NCBI RefSeq assembly: GCF_003369915.1
Contig: NC_046673.1
Coordinates: forward strand, 23,117,718-23,181,717
Reading direction: 5' to 3'
DNA from: Drosophila miranda
Lineage: Eukaryota > Arthropoda > Insecta > Diptera > Drosophilidae
DNA length: 64,000 nt
Shown: in pieces, positions 10,464 through 20,112 of the stretch
Position numbering within the stretch: position 1 is the stretch's first letter
Layout of the letters: each line of letters opens with the position of its first letter
Notes under the pieces: model-generated
Database searches by the model: none
What the model was told of the DNA's origin: nothing
The model's input: the letters and a program-made list of their open reading frames with translations, nothing else
Made by a program: the position numbers and the translations under genes

Positions 10464-11465
10464 ATGCGTATCCAAGCTGCCTGTCTGTTGGCCCTGGTGG
10501 CGCTGCCAACGCTGTGTCTGGGCCTGCTCGAGGGTCTGTACTGCGGCAAGGAGGACTGCTACGATGTGCTCGGCGTGACACGTGAGTCGTCCAAGTCGGA
10601 GATTGGCAAGGCCTACCGCTTGCTGGCGCGCAAGTATCATCCGGATCTGCATCGCGGCGTCGAGGCCAAGGCCCTCGCGGAGGAGCAGTTCAAGCTAATA
10701 GCCACTGCATACGAGATCCTGCGCGACGAGGAGTCGCGCAATGACTACGACTATATGCTGGACAACCCGGATGCGTACTATGCGCATTACTATCGCTACT
10801 ACCGCCGCCGCGTGGCGCCTAAGGTAGATGTGCGCATTGTGATCGTGGTGGTGCTGACAATTATCTCGGTGATACAGTACTATTCCGGCTGGCAGCGCTA
10901 CGACTCGGCCATCAAGTACTTTGCCACGGTGCCCAAGTACCGCAACCAGGCGCTGGACATTGCCCGCGACGAGATCCAGGAACGCATCCAGAAGAAGGGC
11001 AAGAACCGCATGTCCAAGACCGACCAGAAGGAGGAGCTGGAGCGCATCATACGCAAGGTCATCGAGCAGAAGATGGACGTGCAGGGCGGCTACGCAAAGC
11101 CCACGCTGTGGGACGTCCTCTGGGTGCAGCTGCTCATCTGCCCCTACACGATTCTCTCGTTCATCGTGTGGCATGGCCAGTGGTTTTGGCGCTACACGAT
11201 CCTCAAGCAGCCGTACGGACGCGACCAGAAGCTGTATCTGGTGCGGCGCTACCTGAAGATGGGCCAGCATCAGTTCAATGCGCAGGACGACAAACAGATC
11301 GAAGAGTATCTGCATCTGGAGCTGTGGAAGCGCGACAACTTCGAGGCGTGGAAGGCCGAACAGGACGAGGAGATGAAGAAGAAGCTGGCGGAGAATCCAC
11401 GCTACAAGGCATACAGGCGCTACATGAAGAACCATGGCCCCGGACGCATCACCTTCGAGGATTAG
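10464..11465 (+). CDS. CG7872: DNAJC25 homologue, membrane-anchored J-domain protein
   Basis: Intronless 333-codon gene. Residues 1-22 form a signal peptide or first membrane segment. The J domain spans about residues 31-97, with the HPD motif at 59-61 (YHPDLH) that stimulates Hsp70 ATPase. A hydrophobic helix lies at about 123-140 and a second at about 215-240 (VLWVQLLICPYTILSFIVW). The C-terminal tail is charged, KKKLAENPRYKAYRRYMK, ending in ITFED. The order J domain, membrane, coiled region, membrane and charged tail is that of DNAJC25, a poorly characterised, probably ER membrane protein; the J domain would face the lumen if the leader is cleaved. I assign it to fly CG7872. It converges with the minus-strand small ORF and ZF1 downstream. 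Confidence 0.93.
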   Translation: MRIQAACLLALVALPTLCLGLLEGLYCGKEDCYDVLGVTRESSKSEIGKAYRLLARKYHPDLHRGVEAKALAEEQFKLIATAYEILRDEESRNDYDYMLDNPDAYYAHYYRYYRRRVAPKVDVRIVIVVVLTIISVIQYYSGWQRYDSAIKYFATVPKYRNQALDIARDEIQERIQKKGKNRMSKTDQKEELERIIRKVIEQKMDVQGGYAKPTLWDVLWVQLLICPYTILSFIVWHGQWFWRYTILKQPYGRDQKLYLVRRYLKMGQHQFNAQDDKQIEEYLHLELWKRDNFEAWKAEQDEEMKKKLAENPRYKAYRRYMKNHGPGRITFED

Positions 11466-12029
11466 CCAGCATAGCCCAGATCCCCCACACATACGCCACA
11501 CCGATGTTCAAGTTTTATTGTTCCATCTGTAACCCGACCGACCCCCAGAATTTCCCCTCCTCCCCGCAAGCAACCAACACTCGTTTTTACATACATACAT
11601 ATACATATATATATTTTTTTACGAACATTTTCAATGTCTAGGGCGAAGAGAAGTTAGATTTTGCATTAGCCTAACAAATAACTTAATGTATCGTTCCATA
11701 ATTTGTGGCGTTGACCCCGCCACAGGCCACACATCAGAGGCGCTGCCGTAGCCGCAGCCGCAGAAACACACAGTCAAACCGGTTCAAGAACGTGGCCAAA
11801 AACTTCAGTTTTGTGCCATCTCAGCGCGGTACAGCGGTACAGTGGTATAGCGGTACAGTGGATAGCGGCTACGATGAGCACAACAGCAACTATAATATTT
11901 TTAGAACAATTAACCCTTCTCCGGCACGGAGACCCCTGGCCCCTGCCCCTGCACCCGTTCAGGTTCTTCTCTTATAGTTATAGCAAATCTACGCTGAATG
12001 TTAAATGTGAATGTGAGAATGTAATAAAG
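11466..12029 (+). other. DNAJC25 3' flank with poly(A) signal
   Basis: AT-rich 3' untranslated or intergenic DNA with ATACATACATATACATATATA runs near 11,590-11,620. An AATAAA at 12,023-12,028 is a plausible poly(A) signal. It sits next to the stop codon of the convergent small ORF. No gene is seen in between. Confidence 0.5.
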
Positions 12030-12221
12030 CTACAATAGATAGAGATTACTGTCTGTGTCCAACACACATGTCCAACGGAACTCTTGTGGATTTGCACAGT
12101 TGTTCTTCTGCGATGCTGATGCTGACGCGGCCACCGAATTGGATGCCGTGGCACGGCACATGTTATTCTTCTTGTAGCACACATTCAGGGCCAGCTTCTC
12201 TTTTTGCTTCGCTTTAGCCAT
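12030..12221 (-). CDS. possible 63-aa small ORF between ZF1 and DNAJC25
   Basis: A 63-codon minus-strand frame starting MAKAKQKEKLALNVCYKKNN and ending NLYLL. Codon use is Drosophila-like (many GCC, CTG, AAG, GTG). It has four Cys residues, a Lys-rich start and a Ser/Ala run in the middle. A TATAAA lies only about 16 bp upstream of the ATG, too close for a normal leader, so it may be translated from a longer RNA such as the ZF1 transcript, whose stop lies 145 bp upstream on the same strand. I do not recognise it. Confidence 0.4.
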   Translation of the reverse strand: MAKAKQKEKLALNVCYKKNNMCRATASNSVAASASASQKNNCANPQEFRWTCVLDTDSNLYLL

Positions 12222-12366
12222 AAAAGTGTGTGTTTATACAGCTGCTAGCGCAATCTCCATCTCATTCGCATTCTCTACCACAAAACGACTAGGGTGCGGG
12301 TGCATGTGCGGGTGGTAGCAGGGTGGGCGAGAGTGGGCGGGGCGGGGCCGAGGCCGTATACTAATA

Positions 12367-14187
12367 CTAGTCAATAAGATATTTGGAATCGTCAGCGAAC
12401 TCCTCAGAGTCCAGCAGATTCCCGACAAGCGCGTAGGGGACGGAGCGCACACCCTGGTGATAGACATCGTCGAAGTCATCGTGCTCTGGGTCTTGATCTG
12501 GATCGTCCAGCTCCAGGTCCTCTTCCTCCGCCGGCTCCAGATCGTGATCGTCGGCGTCGCACTCGTCCTCCTCGTTAAACATGAAATCATGGGTGACAAT
12601 GCATTCCTCCAGCACCTTGGGAGCCGGCTCCCCAAGCATCAAATGGCCGATGGACAATGTCTCCGGGACGGCATGCCTCTTTTGCACCTTGCGTGTGGCC
12701 GCGGGCCGCTTGACCGCTGTGGCGGCCGCAGTGACGCCGTTGTGCTGATCCATGTGGGCGGCCAGGTAGCTCTTCTTGGTGAATCCCTTGTCGCACTGCG
12801 TGCACTGGAACTGCTTCTTGCCGGTGTGGGTGCGCCGGTGCACGGACAGCACGTGGGCGTAGGCGAAGCCCTTGTGGCACACCTCGCACACATACGGACG
12901 CTCGCCTGTGTGGATACGCTCGTGTTTTTTGCTGCTGCCAAAGTCGGAGAATCGGCGGTCACAGTAGTGACATCCATAGGGCTTTTGCCCGGTATGGACA
13001 CGCATATGTCGGCGCAGCTCCACGTTCGATATGAAAGCCTTCTGGCAGACCTCGCACGGATAGGGACGCTCGTTGTTATGGCGACGCATGTGCGCATTGA
13101 GGGCATGCTGATACTTGTAGGTGTTCCCGCACACATGGCAGATCTTGCGCGCACGCTCTGCGTGACGACGCGTCTCCGGAATGGCTATCTGTTGGCTATC
13201 GAAAAGCACGTAGCCGTCGTCGTCGATCTCCCTCTTAAAGATGGGTGTGACGCGTTTGTAAGTGCGTTTGCTTATATTGCATCGTTGGATCGTGTTAAGG
13301 GCGCGTGCATTCGCCGTCCGCATCGGTGGTGGCGGAGGCGGTGGTGGCAACTCCTCCTGTGGCTCCCCCTCACTCTCCTTAGTTAGTGGCGTTTCGATCT
13401 CATAGGCATGCTCTGGGGTCGGGGGGTCCTCGTCCCAGGGTTGGGGGATTACCATCGTCTTGTCTTCCTCATCAGACGACATTTCCTCTGCTGGCTGTTC
13501 CTTGATGGGCACCGTCTCTATGAGGGTGTCCAGCGACATGACCAGTGAATCGGAGGCATCCGGCATCAGGCCGAGTGAGTCTGTGTCCTCGTCCTCGTCT
13601 TCCTCAAAGTACTCAATCTTAGTGACAGGATGATTTGCAGCAGCTGTTGTGGCCGCTGCAGCTCCACCTGCACCTGTCGCTGCTGTGGTCAATGTTGACC
13701 CAGACACTGTGGTTGGTGCAGTACTTGCCCTGGACGCTGCTGACACTGAACCCACCACCGTTCGACTTGCGAGAGGAATGTCTGCATCCACTTCGATGCG
13801 TTTGATTTTCAAGCTGGATGGCAGCTTGACGTGGTGCTGTTCCAAATCCAGTTTTAGCTGCTGGTTCTTGGCCAATTCGTCGACGTCGACGAGAAGCGCG
13901 CTGCTTGTCGCAGTCAGGAATAGCTTCTCGATCAGCACGCACTTCTCATAGAAGCGATAGGCGACGCCCAGTTCACTGTGGCACTGCTCACAGATTTTGT
14001 CCGGCCATCGCTGTATTTGTAAACTCTCCAGTTGCAGGGTGGTGCAACACCGGATCTTGTCCGCAATCAGGGTGTGCGGAGGCTCCAAGTCATGGCTGTA
14101 AATGGAGCTGTGGCCGGGCTCCTCGTTCAGACAGATCAGACAGGCCAAGTCCAGGTCCACGACACGTGACTCCATGTTGTTCGCCAT
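12367..14187 (-). CDS. ZAD-C2H2 zinc-finger protein (ZF1), intact
   Basis: 606 aa when started at MANNMESRV (14,187). The frame is open a further 53 codons upstream, but that part overlaps a DRE-like element and looks non-coding. The N-terminal ZAD (about residues 16-88) has C16-x2-C19 and C66-x2-C69, the treble-clef zinc site that dimerises these insect factors. A long acidic and Ser/Thr/Ala linker with a Pro8 run follows. Five C2H2 fingers lie at about residues 347-485 (first CHVCGNTYKYQHALNAHMRRH truncated form seen in ZF2; last CTQCDKGFTKKSYLAAHMDQH) with TGE/TGQKP linkers. A strongly acidic tail follows (DLEPAEEEDLELDDPD). ZAD proteins are DNA-binding, often insulator or germline regulators. 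The target is unknown and I cannot name the fly orthologue. Confidence 0.9.
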   Translation of the reverse strand: MANNMESRVVDLDLACLICLNEEPGHSSIYSHDLEPPHTLIADKIRCCTTLQLESLQIQRWPDKICEQCHSELGVAYRFYEKCVLIEKLFLTATSSALLVDVDELAKNQQLKLDLEQHHVKLPSSLKIKRIEVDADIPLASRTVVGSVSAASRASTAPTTVSGSTLTTAATGAGGAAAATTAAANHPVTKIEYFEEDEDEDTDSLGLMPDASDSLVMSLDTLIETVPIKEQPAEEMSSDEEDKTMVIPQPWDEDPPTPEHAYEIETPLTKESEGEPQEELPPPPPPPPMRTANARALNTIQRCNISKRTYKRVTPIFKREIDDDGYVLFDSQQIAIPETRRHAERARKICHVCGNTYKYQHALNAHMRRHNNERPYPCEVCQKAFISNVELRRHMRVHTGQKPYGCHYCDRRFSDFGSSKKHERIHTGERPYVCEVCHKGFAYAHVLSVHRRTHTGKKQFQCTQCDKGFTKKSYLAAHMDQHNGVTAAATAVKRPAATRKVQKRHAVPETLSIGHLMLGEPAPKVLEECIVTHDFMFNEEDECDADDHDLEPAEEEDLELDDPDQDPEHDDFDDVYHQGVRSVPYALVGNLLDSEEFADDSKYLID

Positions 14188-14343
14188 TAGCTTATTATAG
14201 CAACAATTAATTGCTAAACGCAATTTTACACAAAAACGCAATTCCAATCCAAACACCTCTGCTGTTGCTTTTTTTCTCATATAGCGATGAGCGTTTGCGA
14301 TTTGCATGTACCTGCTGCTCGATGGTCTTTTGCAGATGCGATA

Positions 14344-14351
14344 CATCGATA
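14344..14351 (-). promoter_or_regulatory. DRE-like element between ZF1 and DALRD3-A
   Basis: The minus strand reads TATCGATG, a 7 of 8 match to DRE. It lies about 155 bp upstream of the ZF1 start and about 90 bp from a plus-strand ATG at 14,436, so it may serve a divergent promoter. It is repeated at 19,049-19,056 in unit B. It is lost in unit C because the duplication breakpoint removed it. Confidence 0.45.
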
Positions 14352-14435
14352 AGTGGGTATCGCATCAGCCAAGACACTTCGGTGCGTGACATTTTACATA
14401 TTTTTATTTATTTATAAACATACATAGCTAAGGAC

Positions 14436-14474
14436 ATGGATAATGCATTGTTGGATCTGGTGAATCAATACAAG
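14436..14474 (+). other. candidate 5' coding exon of DALRD3-A
   Basis: ATG followed by 12 codons (MDNALLDLVNQYK) and an AAG|GTCAGC donor. Splicing to a CTAG acceptor at about 15,395 would read IFVPMVSYQYPM in frame with the DALRD3 ORF, removing an intron of about 920 nt that contains the antisense ZAD relic. The same sequence is at 19,141-19,179 and 23,026-23,064. It would extend each DALRD3 protein by 17 residues. This is inference from frame and splice words only. Confidence 0.35.
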
Positions 14475-14735
14475 GTCAGCAGTATGCATAAGCCACGCGT
14501 CTAGCCCGCTTCAGCATCGCGGATTAGAACAAAATGATTAAAACGATGGCAAAGATGATCAGATCAGCTTATGAAATGCGTTTATATGATAATGTTGATA
14601 GTTGATTTAACCTTTGCGCAAAAAACTTAAAAATGGAAACAAAAATTTAGAGTACACTCGCAGTATTAAGACCGTGATAGTCGGCACATGAGTCAAACAA
14701 GCTTAATTTTTTTAATTCCGAAATTCCGTAGGCAT

Positions 14736-14939
14736 CTAGATTACTTGTGCTGCTCTGGATTCTCTGGAGACAAAGCGAATCTTGTCCACAATCCAGATGG
14801 GCTGCGGCAACACGTAATGGTTGTAATTGGAGCGGTGGCCGGGCTCCTCGTTCTTGCTGAGAAAAAAGGCCAAGTCCGAGTTCACATCCTCCAGGTTGAT
14901 CCTGCAAATCAGCAACAGCAATCCTAAACGACATTTCAA
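14736..14939 (-). pseudogene. ZAD-domain relic, copy A
   Basis: The minus-strand frame contains SKNEEPGHRSNYNHYVLPQP followed by WIVDKIRFVSRES. This aligns with ZF1 residues CLNEEPGHSSIYSHDLEPPH and LIADKIRCCTTLQLES. The ZAD cysteines are lost and no finger array follows, so it is a decayed ZAD paralogue lying antisense in the DALRD3 leader region. It shows an older round of ZAD duplication before the present amplification. Confidence 0.7.
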
Positions 14940-15407
14940 TCAAATTAGTCTGCTACAACCACACACTTACAGCAAAGGCTCAAAGGAGTCGCTGTCTTGA
15001 GCCTGACAAAAGCCGCTTTCTGATTTTTGAACTGTGATGCGTGTGCGTGTCTCAACGCTTTTTGTGGATACTATTCTTTTTTAGTTTTATTTCCTCACAC
15101 AATTGTTCTAGAAATGCGGCTGCGATTCAAGATGGCGGCACACAAAACGGACTCTGAAAATTTAAACGCAGTGTATTTACTTAGATTTTTAGTTATTTTA
15201 GCTCTTCTCCCATTGCGATAGGCTGCTATAAAAACCATCGATAATTTCAAAAATCGATGAAAATCCACAAAAGAAACCCGCAACAGAGTCGGCGGTTTAT
15301 TATTGTTTTCTTCTTGACAGTCTGATAGAGTTCCGAAAAATAGTTTTATCGCAGGTCACGCACTCACTTATTTAAATTTTTCTAGATTTCGCTAGATTTT
15401 CGTTCCA

Positions 15408-16888
15408 ATGGTGTCCTATCAATATCCCATGAACAAGCTAGCCCAGCAGCTGATGAACTTCTTCACGGTTGTTGTGGATAAGGAGGAGTCTTCTGCTCCG
15501 GTACTGTTCCAGCGATGCGGCGTGCTCATTCGCTTTCACATCGAGGACATTCCCGACCGTGGAGACATCAGCATCGCTAACATCAGTAAGTATTGGGAAG
15601 CCTACTGTCGGAAGCAGGGACGCAAGATGCGCCAGGAATACAAGGAAATGGATCTATTGCTGCCCAATGAGGCGGCAATGCAGGGTCTAATTGAGAAGGC
15701 CAAAGACTGGGTGTTCCCCCTGCAGGGGATCACGCCCCTCTACAAGGATCGCTGCGCGTTCAGCTTTCACCGTCGTCCGGTTATTGCTTACGTTCTGAAC
15801 GTAGTGCTCCAGCAGGGGGATCGGTATGGTCACATCTCGAAGTCGGACAAAGCCCCAACCCTGTGCCTTGGTCAGAGCCCGAACCCGACTCTCGACGATG
15901 GGACCGAGCAGCTCGGTCACTATCGTCTCAGTCTGCTCCGCGTGATTACCCGCCGCCTAATAGCTTACTCCGCCTGGCGCTTGGTGGATCCAGATCAGCA
16001 GTCTGATGACACTCTCCGCGTGACCGTAGAGGCTCAACGTTGCCCAAACCAGCCGACAGACCACGTTTGTCTGGTCTGTGGACCCGTACTGGAGCCCGTC
16101 GGGAAGACAGCCACCACAATGAACAGAGACAGCTACGTTGCGTGAGTCTTACTCGCTTACCCCCTCTATGCCATGCATTACTTTCTATCTCTTTCTATTC
16201 CATTGACAGATTGCGCTCCAAGGACTTGATACTTATGGCCACGCATCGCAATGGCGTCCGCATGAGTAGCTCGCACGGCGACTTCGATGGCCTTATCCAG
16301 CGCCTGGGCGCTGCTGCCGTGATTGTGGATCTGTTTGAGGTGCGCCACGCCTCGGCGGCCAATGTGGTGCGCAATGGATCGGGCGGCTCCAAGGGGCCTC
16401 GTACATTCTATACAATTCGGCCCGCCTGGAGACGCTGCTGCGCACCTTCAATGCACAGGTGGAGGCAGGTGTCTACCAGCCACTGCCGCCGCTGGACGAC
16501 ATCGATCTCAGCCTATTGGAGGACGATGTGAGTTGAGTTGAATCTCCAACGGGAGACCGTGACTACAACGTAACGTTGTTTTTCGATTGTTTGCCTGCAG
16601 CTCGACTGGAAGCTGATCTACGGCTACCTACTGCCCTTCCCAGAGGTGGTCGAGTCCACGCTGAATCTGCTGCAGCAGGGTCGGTGTGACGTGCACCTGC
16701 TGGTGCGCTACATCAGTAGCCTGGCCGCAATCTTCAGCCGCTACTACCGCCAGAAGAAGATTCTCGTTCAGATGCGAGACCAGCTGATGCCAGTCCTCTA
16801 TGCTCGCCTCTACCTCGTCATGGCGGTGCGTCAGGTGCTCAATGTGGCCCTCTCGCTGCTCGGCATAGAGCCCGTCACCTACATATAG
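15408..16888 (+). pseudogene. DALRD3-like gene copy A, frameshifted
   Basis: Three exons (15,408-16,141; 16,210-16,527; 16,601-16,888), colinear with copies B and C. At 16,393-16,396 there are four G where B and C have five (SKGAS codons). Exon 2 is therefore 318 nt instead of 319 and the frame shifts at about residue 306. After normal splicing a TGA appears within the first codons of exon 3, removing the whole C-terminal DALR anticodon-binding domain. Splice sites and everything else are intact, so the lesion is young. Either this is a recent pseudogene, or a sequencing error in a G run, or it makes a truncated protein. The 5' exon notes given for 14,436 apply. Confidence 0.85.
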
Positions 16889-17295
16889 ATATAGTACATA
16901 TTATTCATAGTTTTACCCATTAGCCCAATGACCAGCCACTACACTACTGCCGCTACACTACTGCCACTACACTACTGCCACTACCCCCCACTGACCCATG
17001 TATTGATGTATTGATGTATAACTCCTCTGTGGTATACGCACCTATGCATGTATCTGTGTAGATACACATTACATTAATTGTACATTAGTTGTTGAACAAT
17101 CATTTAAGAATAAGACTGAAGTCGAGGCTTAGAGTCGACTGCTCTTGATGAAGTAAAACAGTGGTCTCTTCTGTGAATAGGGGAATAGGGGGCCAACTGT
17201 ATCGATATAAGGGTAATATAGAGTCAAGTCATCCCCAAATACAATAGACTGTGGAGCTCATTCAGTTATGGAACCTGATGGTGCTTTGTCTGAGT

Positions 17296-17860
17296 TCCTG
17301 AGTGATATGAGAAGATCGGATGCGGCCACCTGTGGAGCAAGCTAATGTCGTACAGTGGGCGTGTGTTTTCCAATAATTGATACGTTTATTCTTCAATATG
17401 AAGTTATTTGTCAAATCTCAATTTACATAGTATATATGTACAGGTTTCTATTTAGCCAGCTATTCGAATATTCAATATAATCGGGCATTTTGGAGCTGCT
17501 TCAACAATTTGATAGGATTTGGAGGGGGAGCACTGCTGCTGGATCAATGGATGGGCATGGGACCATTAACCATGACATGTTCCCCTCCTTCAGCTCTCGC
17601 ACCGAAAACATCCTTCAATCCACGAACCTGGCTTACTTTTTCTTCATTTGGCTAATCGATTGGCAATAAATTGAGTACATTCAGACATACATGTATAAAT
17701 ACTTACACAAACATACAATACATTTAACATACATATACATATAAATATATAATACTATGTGGGAGATGGCGTGGCGGACTGGGAGTGAGAGAGGCCCCAC
17801 CATCATCCAGCATCCATCCAGGCCTGCTGCTTCCGCCTTTTGGAACTCGGCTACTGCTTA
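17296..17860 (-). pseudogene. diverged relic of the chondroitin synthase 3' end
   Basis: By eye, 17,355-17,410 aligns with the chondroitin synthase 3' flank at 22,040-22,090 (shared TTTTC, AATAATT and TTCTTCAAT words in order). The minus-strand bases near 17,812-17,850 (TTCCAAAAGGCGGAAGCAGC then AGGCCTGGATGG) align with the last codons of that gene (TTCAACAGGCAGAAGCAGC, then GGCCAGATGATGG), without the expanded CAG run. The divergence is much greater than in the neighbouring DALRD3 tract. It fits an older duplication whose right-hand end lay in the chondroitin synthase gene. Confidence 0.55.
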
Positions 17861-17929
17861 ATGGGCGGAGATGCGATTGGCTTGGCGTGCTGCCTACCCG
17901 CAGGTTGGCCTTTCCGTTCTTGTTGGGCT

Positions 17930-18892
17930 TCATGTGCGGGTTGAGGGCGAGCTGATAGAACCTGTGGGTGCAGACCTTTGGCGCACGCTCCGGTTGGCTG
18001 TGCGCCTTCTGGCTTTGCTTATACTGGGTCGTTGGGTGGTGTTAGGAACCCGTGATAGCGGTGGCGGTGCTTGTGCTGACGATGGTGCTGGTGGAGGTGG
18101 AGGTGGAGGAGGAGGCGAAACTGGTGGCTGTTCCACCACTGTCTCCTCCATTCTAATTTGATAGAAATGTTCTGGGGCAGGGTCGTAGTGCCAAGGACTT
18201 GGAATGATAATTTTTCCACCCTCCTGATCTGAAGTATCCACCGGCTGCTCCTTCATGGGAACCGTCTCGATAAGGGTGTCCAGGGACATGACCACTGACC
18301 TAGATGCCTCTGGTATCTGGGGCAGGGAGTCTGTGTTCTCCTCGCTCTCCTGACAATACTCCACCTTGATCACGGGCATATTCGCTGTTGGGCCATACGC
18401 TGTTGTGGATGTCGCACTGGAACTGGCGCTTCCACCTGCACTTCCTCTTGTTGCTGGACCCATCGCACGACTCGCCACAGGAGTCTCAGCATCCACGTCG
18501 ACGCGTTTGATTTTTAAACTGGGGGGCAGCTTGACGTGGTGCTGTTCCAGATACAGCTTCAGCTGCTGGTTTCTGGCCAACTCGTCGGCATCGACGGAGT
18601 GCGAGCTGTTTGTCGCAGTCAGGAATAGCTTCTCGATCACAACGCACTTCTCATAGAAGCGGTAGGCGACACCCAGTTCACTGTGGCACTGTTCACAGAT
18701 TTTGTCCGGCCATCGCTGCATTTGTAAACTCTCCAGTTTCAAGCTGGTGCAACAGCGAATCTTGTCCGCAATCAGGGTGTGCGGAGGCTCCAAGTCATGG
18801 CTGTAAATGGAGCTGTGGCCGGGCTCCTCGTTCAGACAGATCAGACAGGCCAAGTCCAGGTCCACGACACGTGACTCCATGTTGTTCGCCAT
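17930..18892 (-). pseudogene. truncated ZAD protein (ZF2), fingers lost
   Basis: The ORF starting MANNMESRV (18,892) gives 320 aa. Residues 1 to about 100 (the ZAD) are nearly identical to ZF1. The linker is clearly diverged but homologous (shared LEQHHVKLP, VVMSLDTLIETVP / LVMSLDTLIETVP, Pro-rich run). All five zinc fingers are missing from the frame. In a neighbouring frame at about 17,930-17,985 a decayed finger 1 can be read: ERAPKVCTHRFYQLALNPHM against ZF1 ERARKICHVCGNTYKYQHAL, so a small indel has also shifted the frame. Immediately beyond lies the chondroitin synthase tail relic. The gene was therefore probably cut in finger 1 by a duplication junction. A ZAD-only product could still dimerise with ZF1, which is speculation. 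Confidence 0.7.
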
Positions 18893-19140
18893 TAGCTTAT
18901 TATAGCAACAATTAATTGCTAAACGCAATTTTACACAAAAACGCAATTCCAATCCAAACACCTCTGCTGTTGCTTTTTTTCTCATATAGCGATGAGCGTT
19001 TGCGATTTGCATGTACCTGCTGCTCGATGGTCTTTTGCAGATGCGATACATCGATAAGTGGGTATCGCATCAGCCAAGACACTTCGGTGCGTGACATTTT
19101 ACATATTTTTATTTATTTATAAACATACATAGCTAAGGAC

Positions 19141-19179
19141 ATGGATAATGCATTGTTGGATCTGGTGAATCAATACAAG
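19141..19179 (+). other. candidate 5' coding exon of DALRD3-B
   Basis: Exact copy of the 13-codon ATG segment at 14,436 with the same GTCAGC donor. See that entry for the proposed splice to the DALRD3 frame. Confidence 0.35.
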
Positions 19180-19440
19180 GTCAGCAGTATGCATAAGCCA
19201 CGCGTCTAGCCCGCTTCAGCATCGCGGATTAGAACAAAATGATTAAAACGATGGCAAAGATGATCAGATCAGCTTATGAAATGCGTTTATATGATAATGT
19301 TGATAGTTGATTTAACCTTTGCGCAAAAAACTTAAAAATGGAAACAAAAATTTAGAGTACACTCGCAGTATTAAGACCGTGATAGTCGGCACATGAGTCA
19401 AACAAGCTTAATTTTTTTAATTCCGAAATTCCGTAGGCAT

Positions 19441-19644
19441 CTAGATTAGTTGTGCTGCTCTGGATTCTCTGGAGACAAAGCGAATCTTGTCCACAATCCA
19501 GATGGGCTGCGGCAACACGTAATGGTTGTAATTGGAGCGGTGGCCGGGCTCCTCGTTCTTGCTGAGAAAAAAGGCCAAGTCCGAGTTCACATCCTCCAGG
19601 TTGATCCTGCAAATCAGCAACAGCAATCCTAAACGACATTTCAA
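19441..19644 (-). pseudogene. ZAD-domain relic, copy B
   Basis: Same decayed ZAD frame as at 14,736, with NEEPGH and VDKIRF retained and the zinc-binding cysteines lost. One base differs from copies A and C near its 3' end (AQLI instead of AQVI). Confidence 0.7.
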
Positions 19645-20112
19645 TCAAATTAGTCTGCTACAACCACACACTTACAGCAAAGGCTCAAAGGAGTCGCTGT
19701 CTTGAGCCTGACAAAAGCCGCTTTCTGATTTTTGAACTGTGATGCGTGTGCGTGTCTCAACGCTTTTTGTGGAGACTATTCTTTTTTAGTTTTATTTCCT
19801 CACACAATTGTTCTAGAAATGCGGCTGCGATTCAAGATGGCGACACACAAAACGGACTCTGAAAATTTAAACGCAGTGTATTTACTTAGATTTTTAGTTA
19901 TTTTAGCTCTTCTCCCATTGCGATAGGCTGCTATAAAAACCATCGATAATTTCAAAAATCGATGAAAATCCACAAAAGAAACCCGCAACAGAGTCGGCGG
20001 TTTATTATTGTTTTCTTCTTGACAGTCTGATAGAGTTCCGAAAAATAGTTTTATCGCAGGTCACGCACTCACTTATTTAAATTTTTCTAGATTTCGCTAG
20101 ATTTTCGTTCCA

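Larger units (their letters stand above)
14054..17295. repeat. tandem copy A: tract near-identical to 18,759-22,005
   Basis: The segment from the ZF ZAD codons through the DALRD3 3' flank matches 18,759-22,005 with only scattered differences. By eye the first roughly 690 bp are without any. To the left (below 14,054, inside ZF) and to the right (beyond 17,295) the two loci are visibly diverged paralogues. The sharp edges suggest homogenisation by gene conversion rather than one recent duplication. Confidence 0.9.

Noticed and set aside
12457..13386. 309-codon plus-strand frame opposite ZF1
   Set aside because: Complement of the zinc-finger and acidic-tail codons; no independent evidence.
14207..14392. 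MSRTEVSWLMRYPLIDVSHL frame as a first exon of the zinc-finger gene
   Set aside because: It can be spliced in frame on paper (CAG|GTACAT to AAG|CTA), but the acceptor has no pyrimidine tract and the frame overlaps a DRE-like site, so it is more likely promoter DNA. Its only importance is as the 5' part of the 22,986 chimera.
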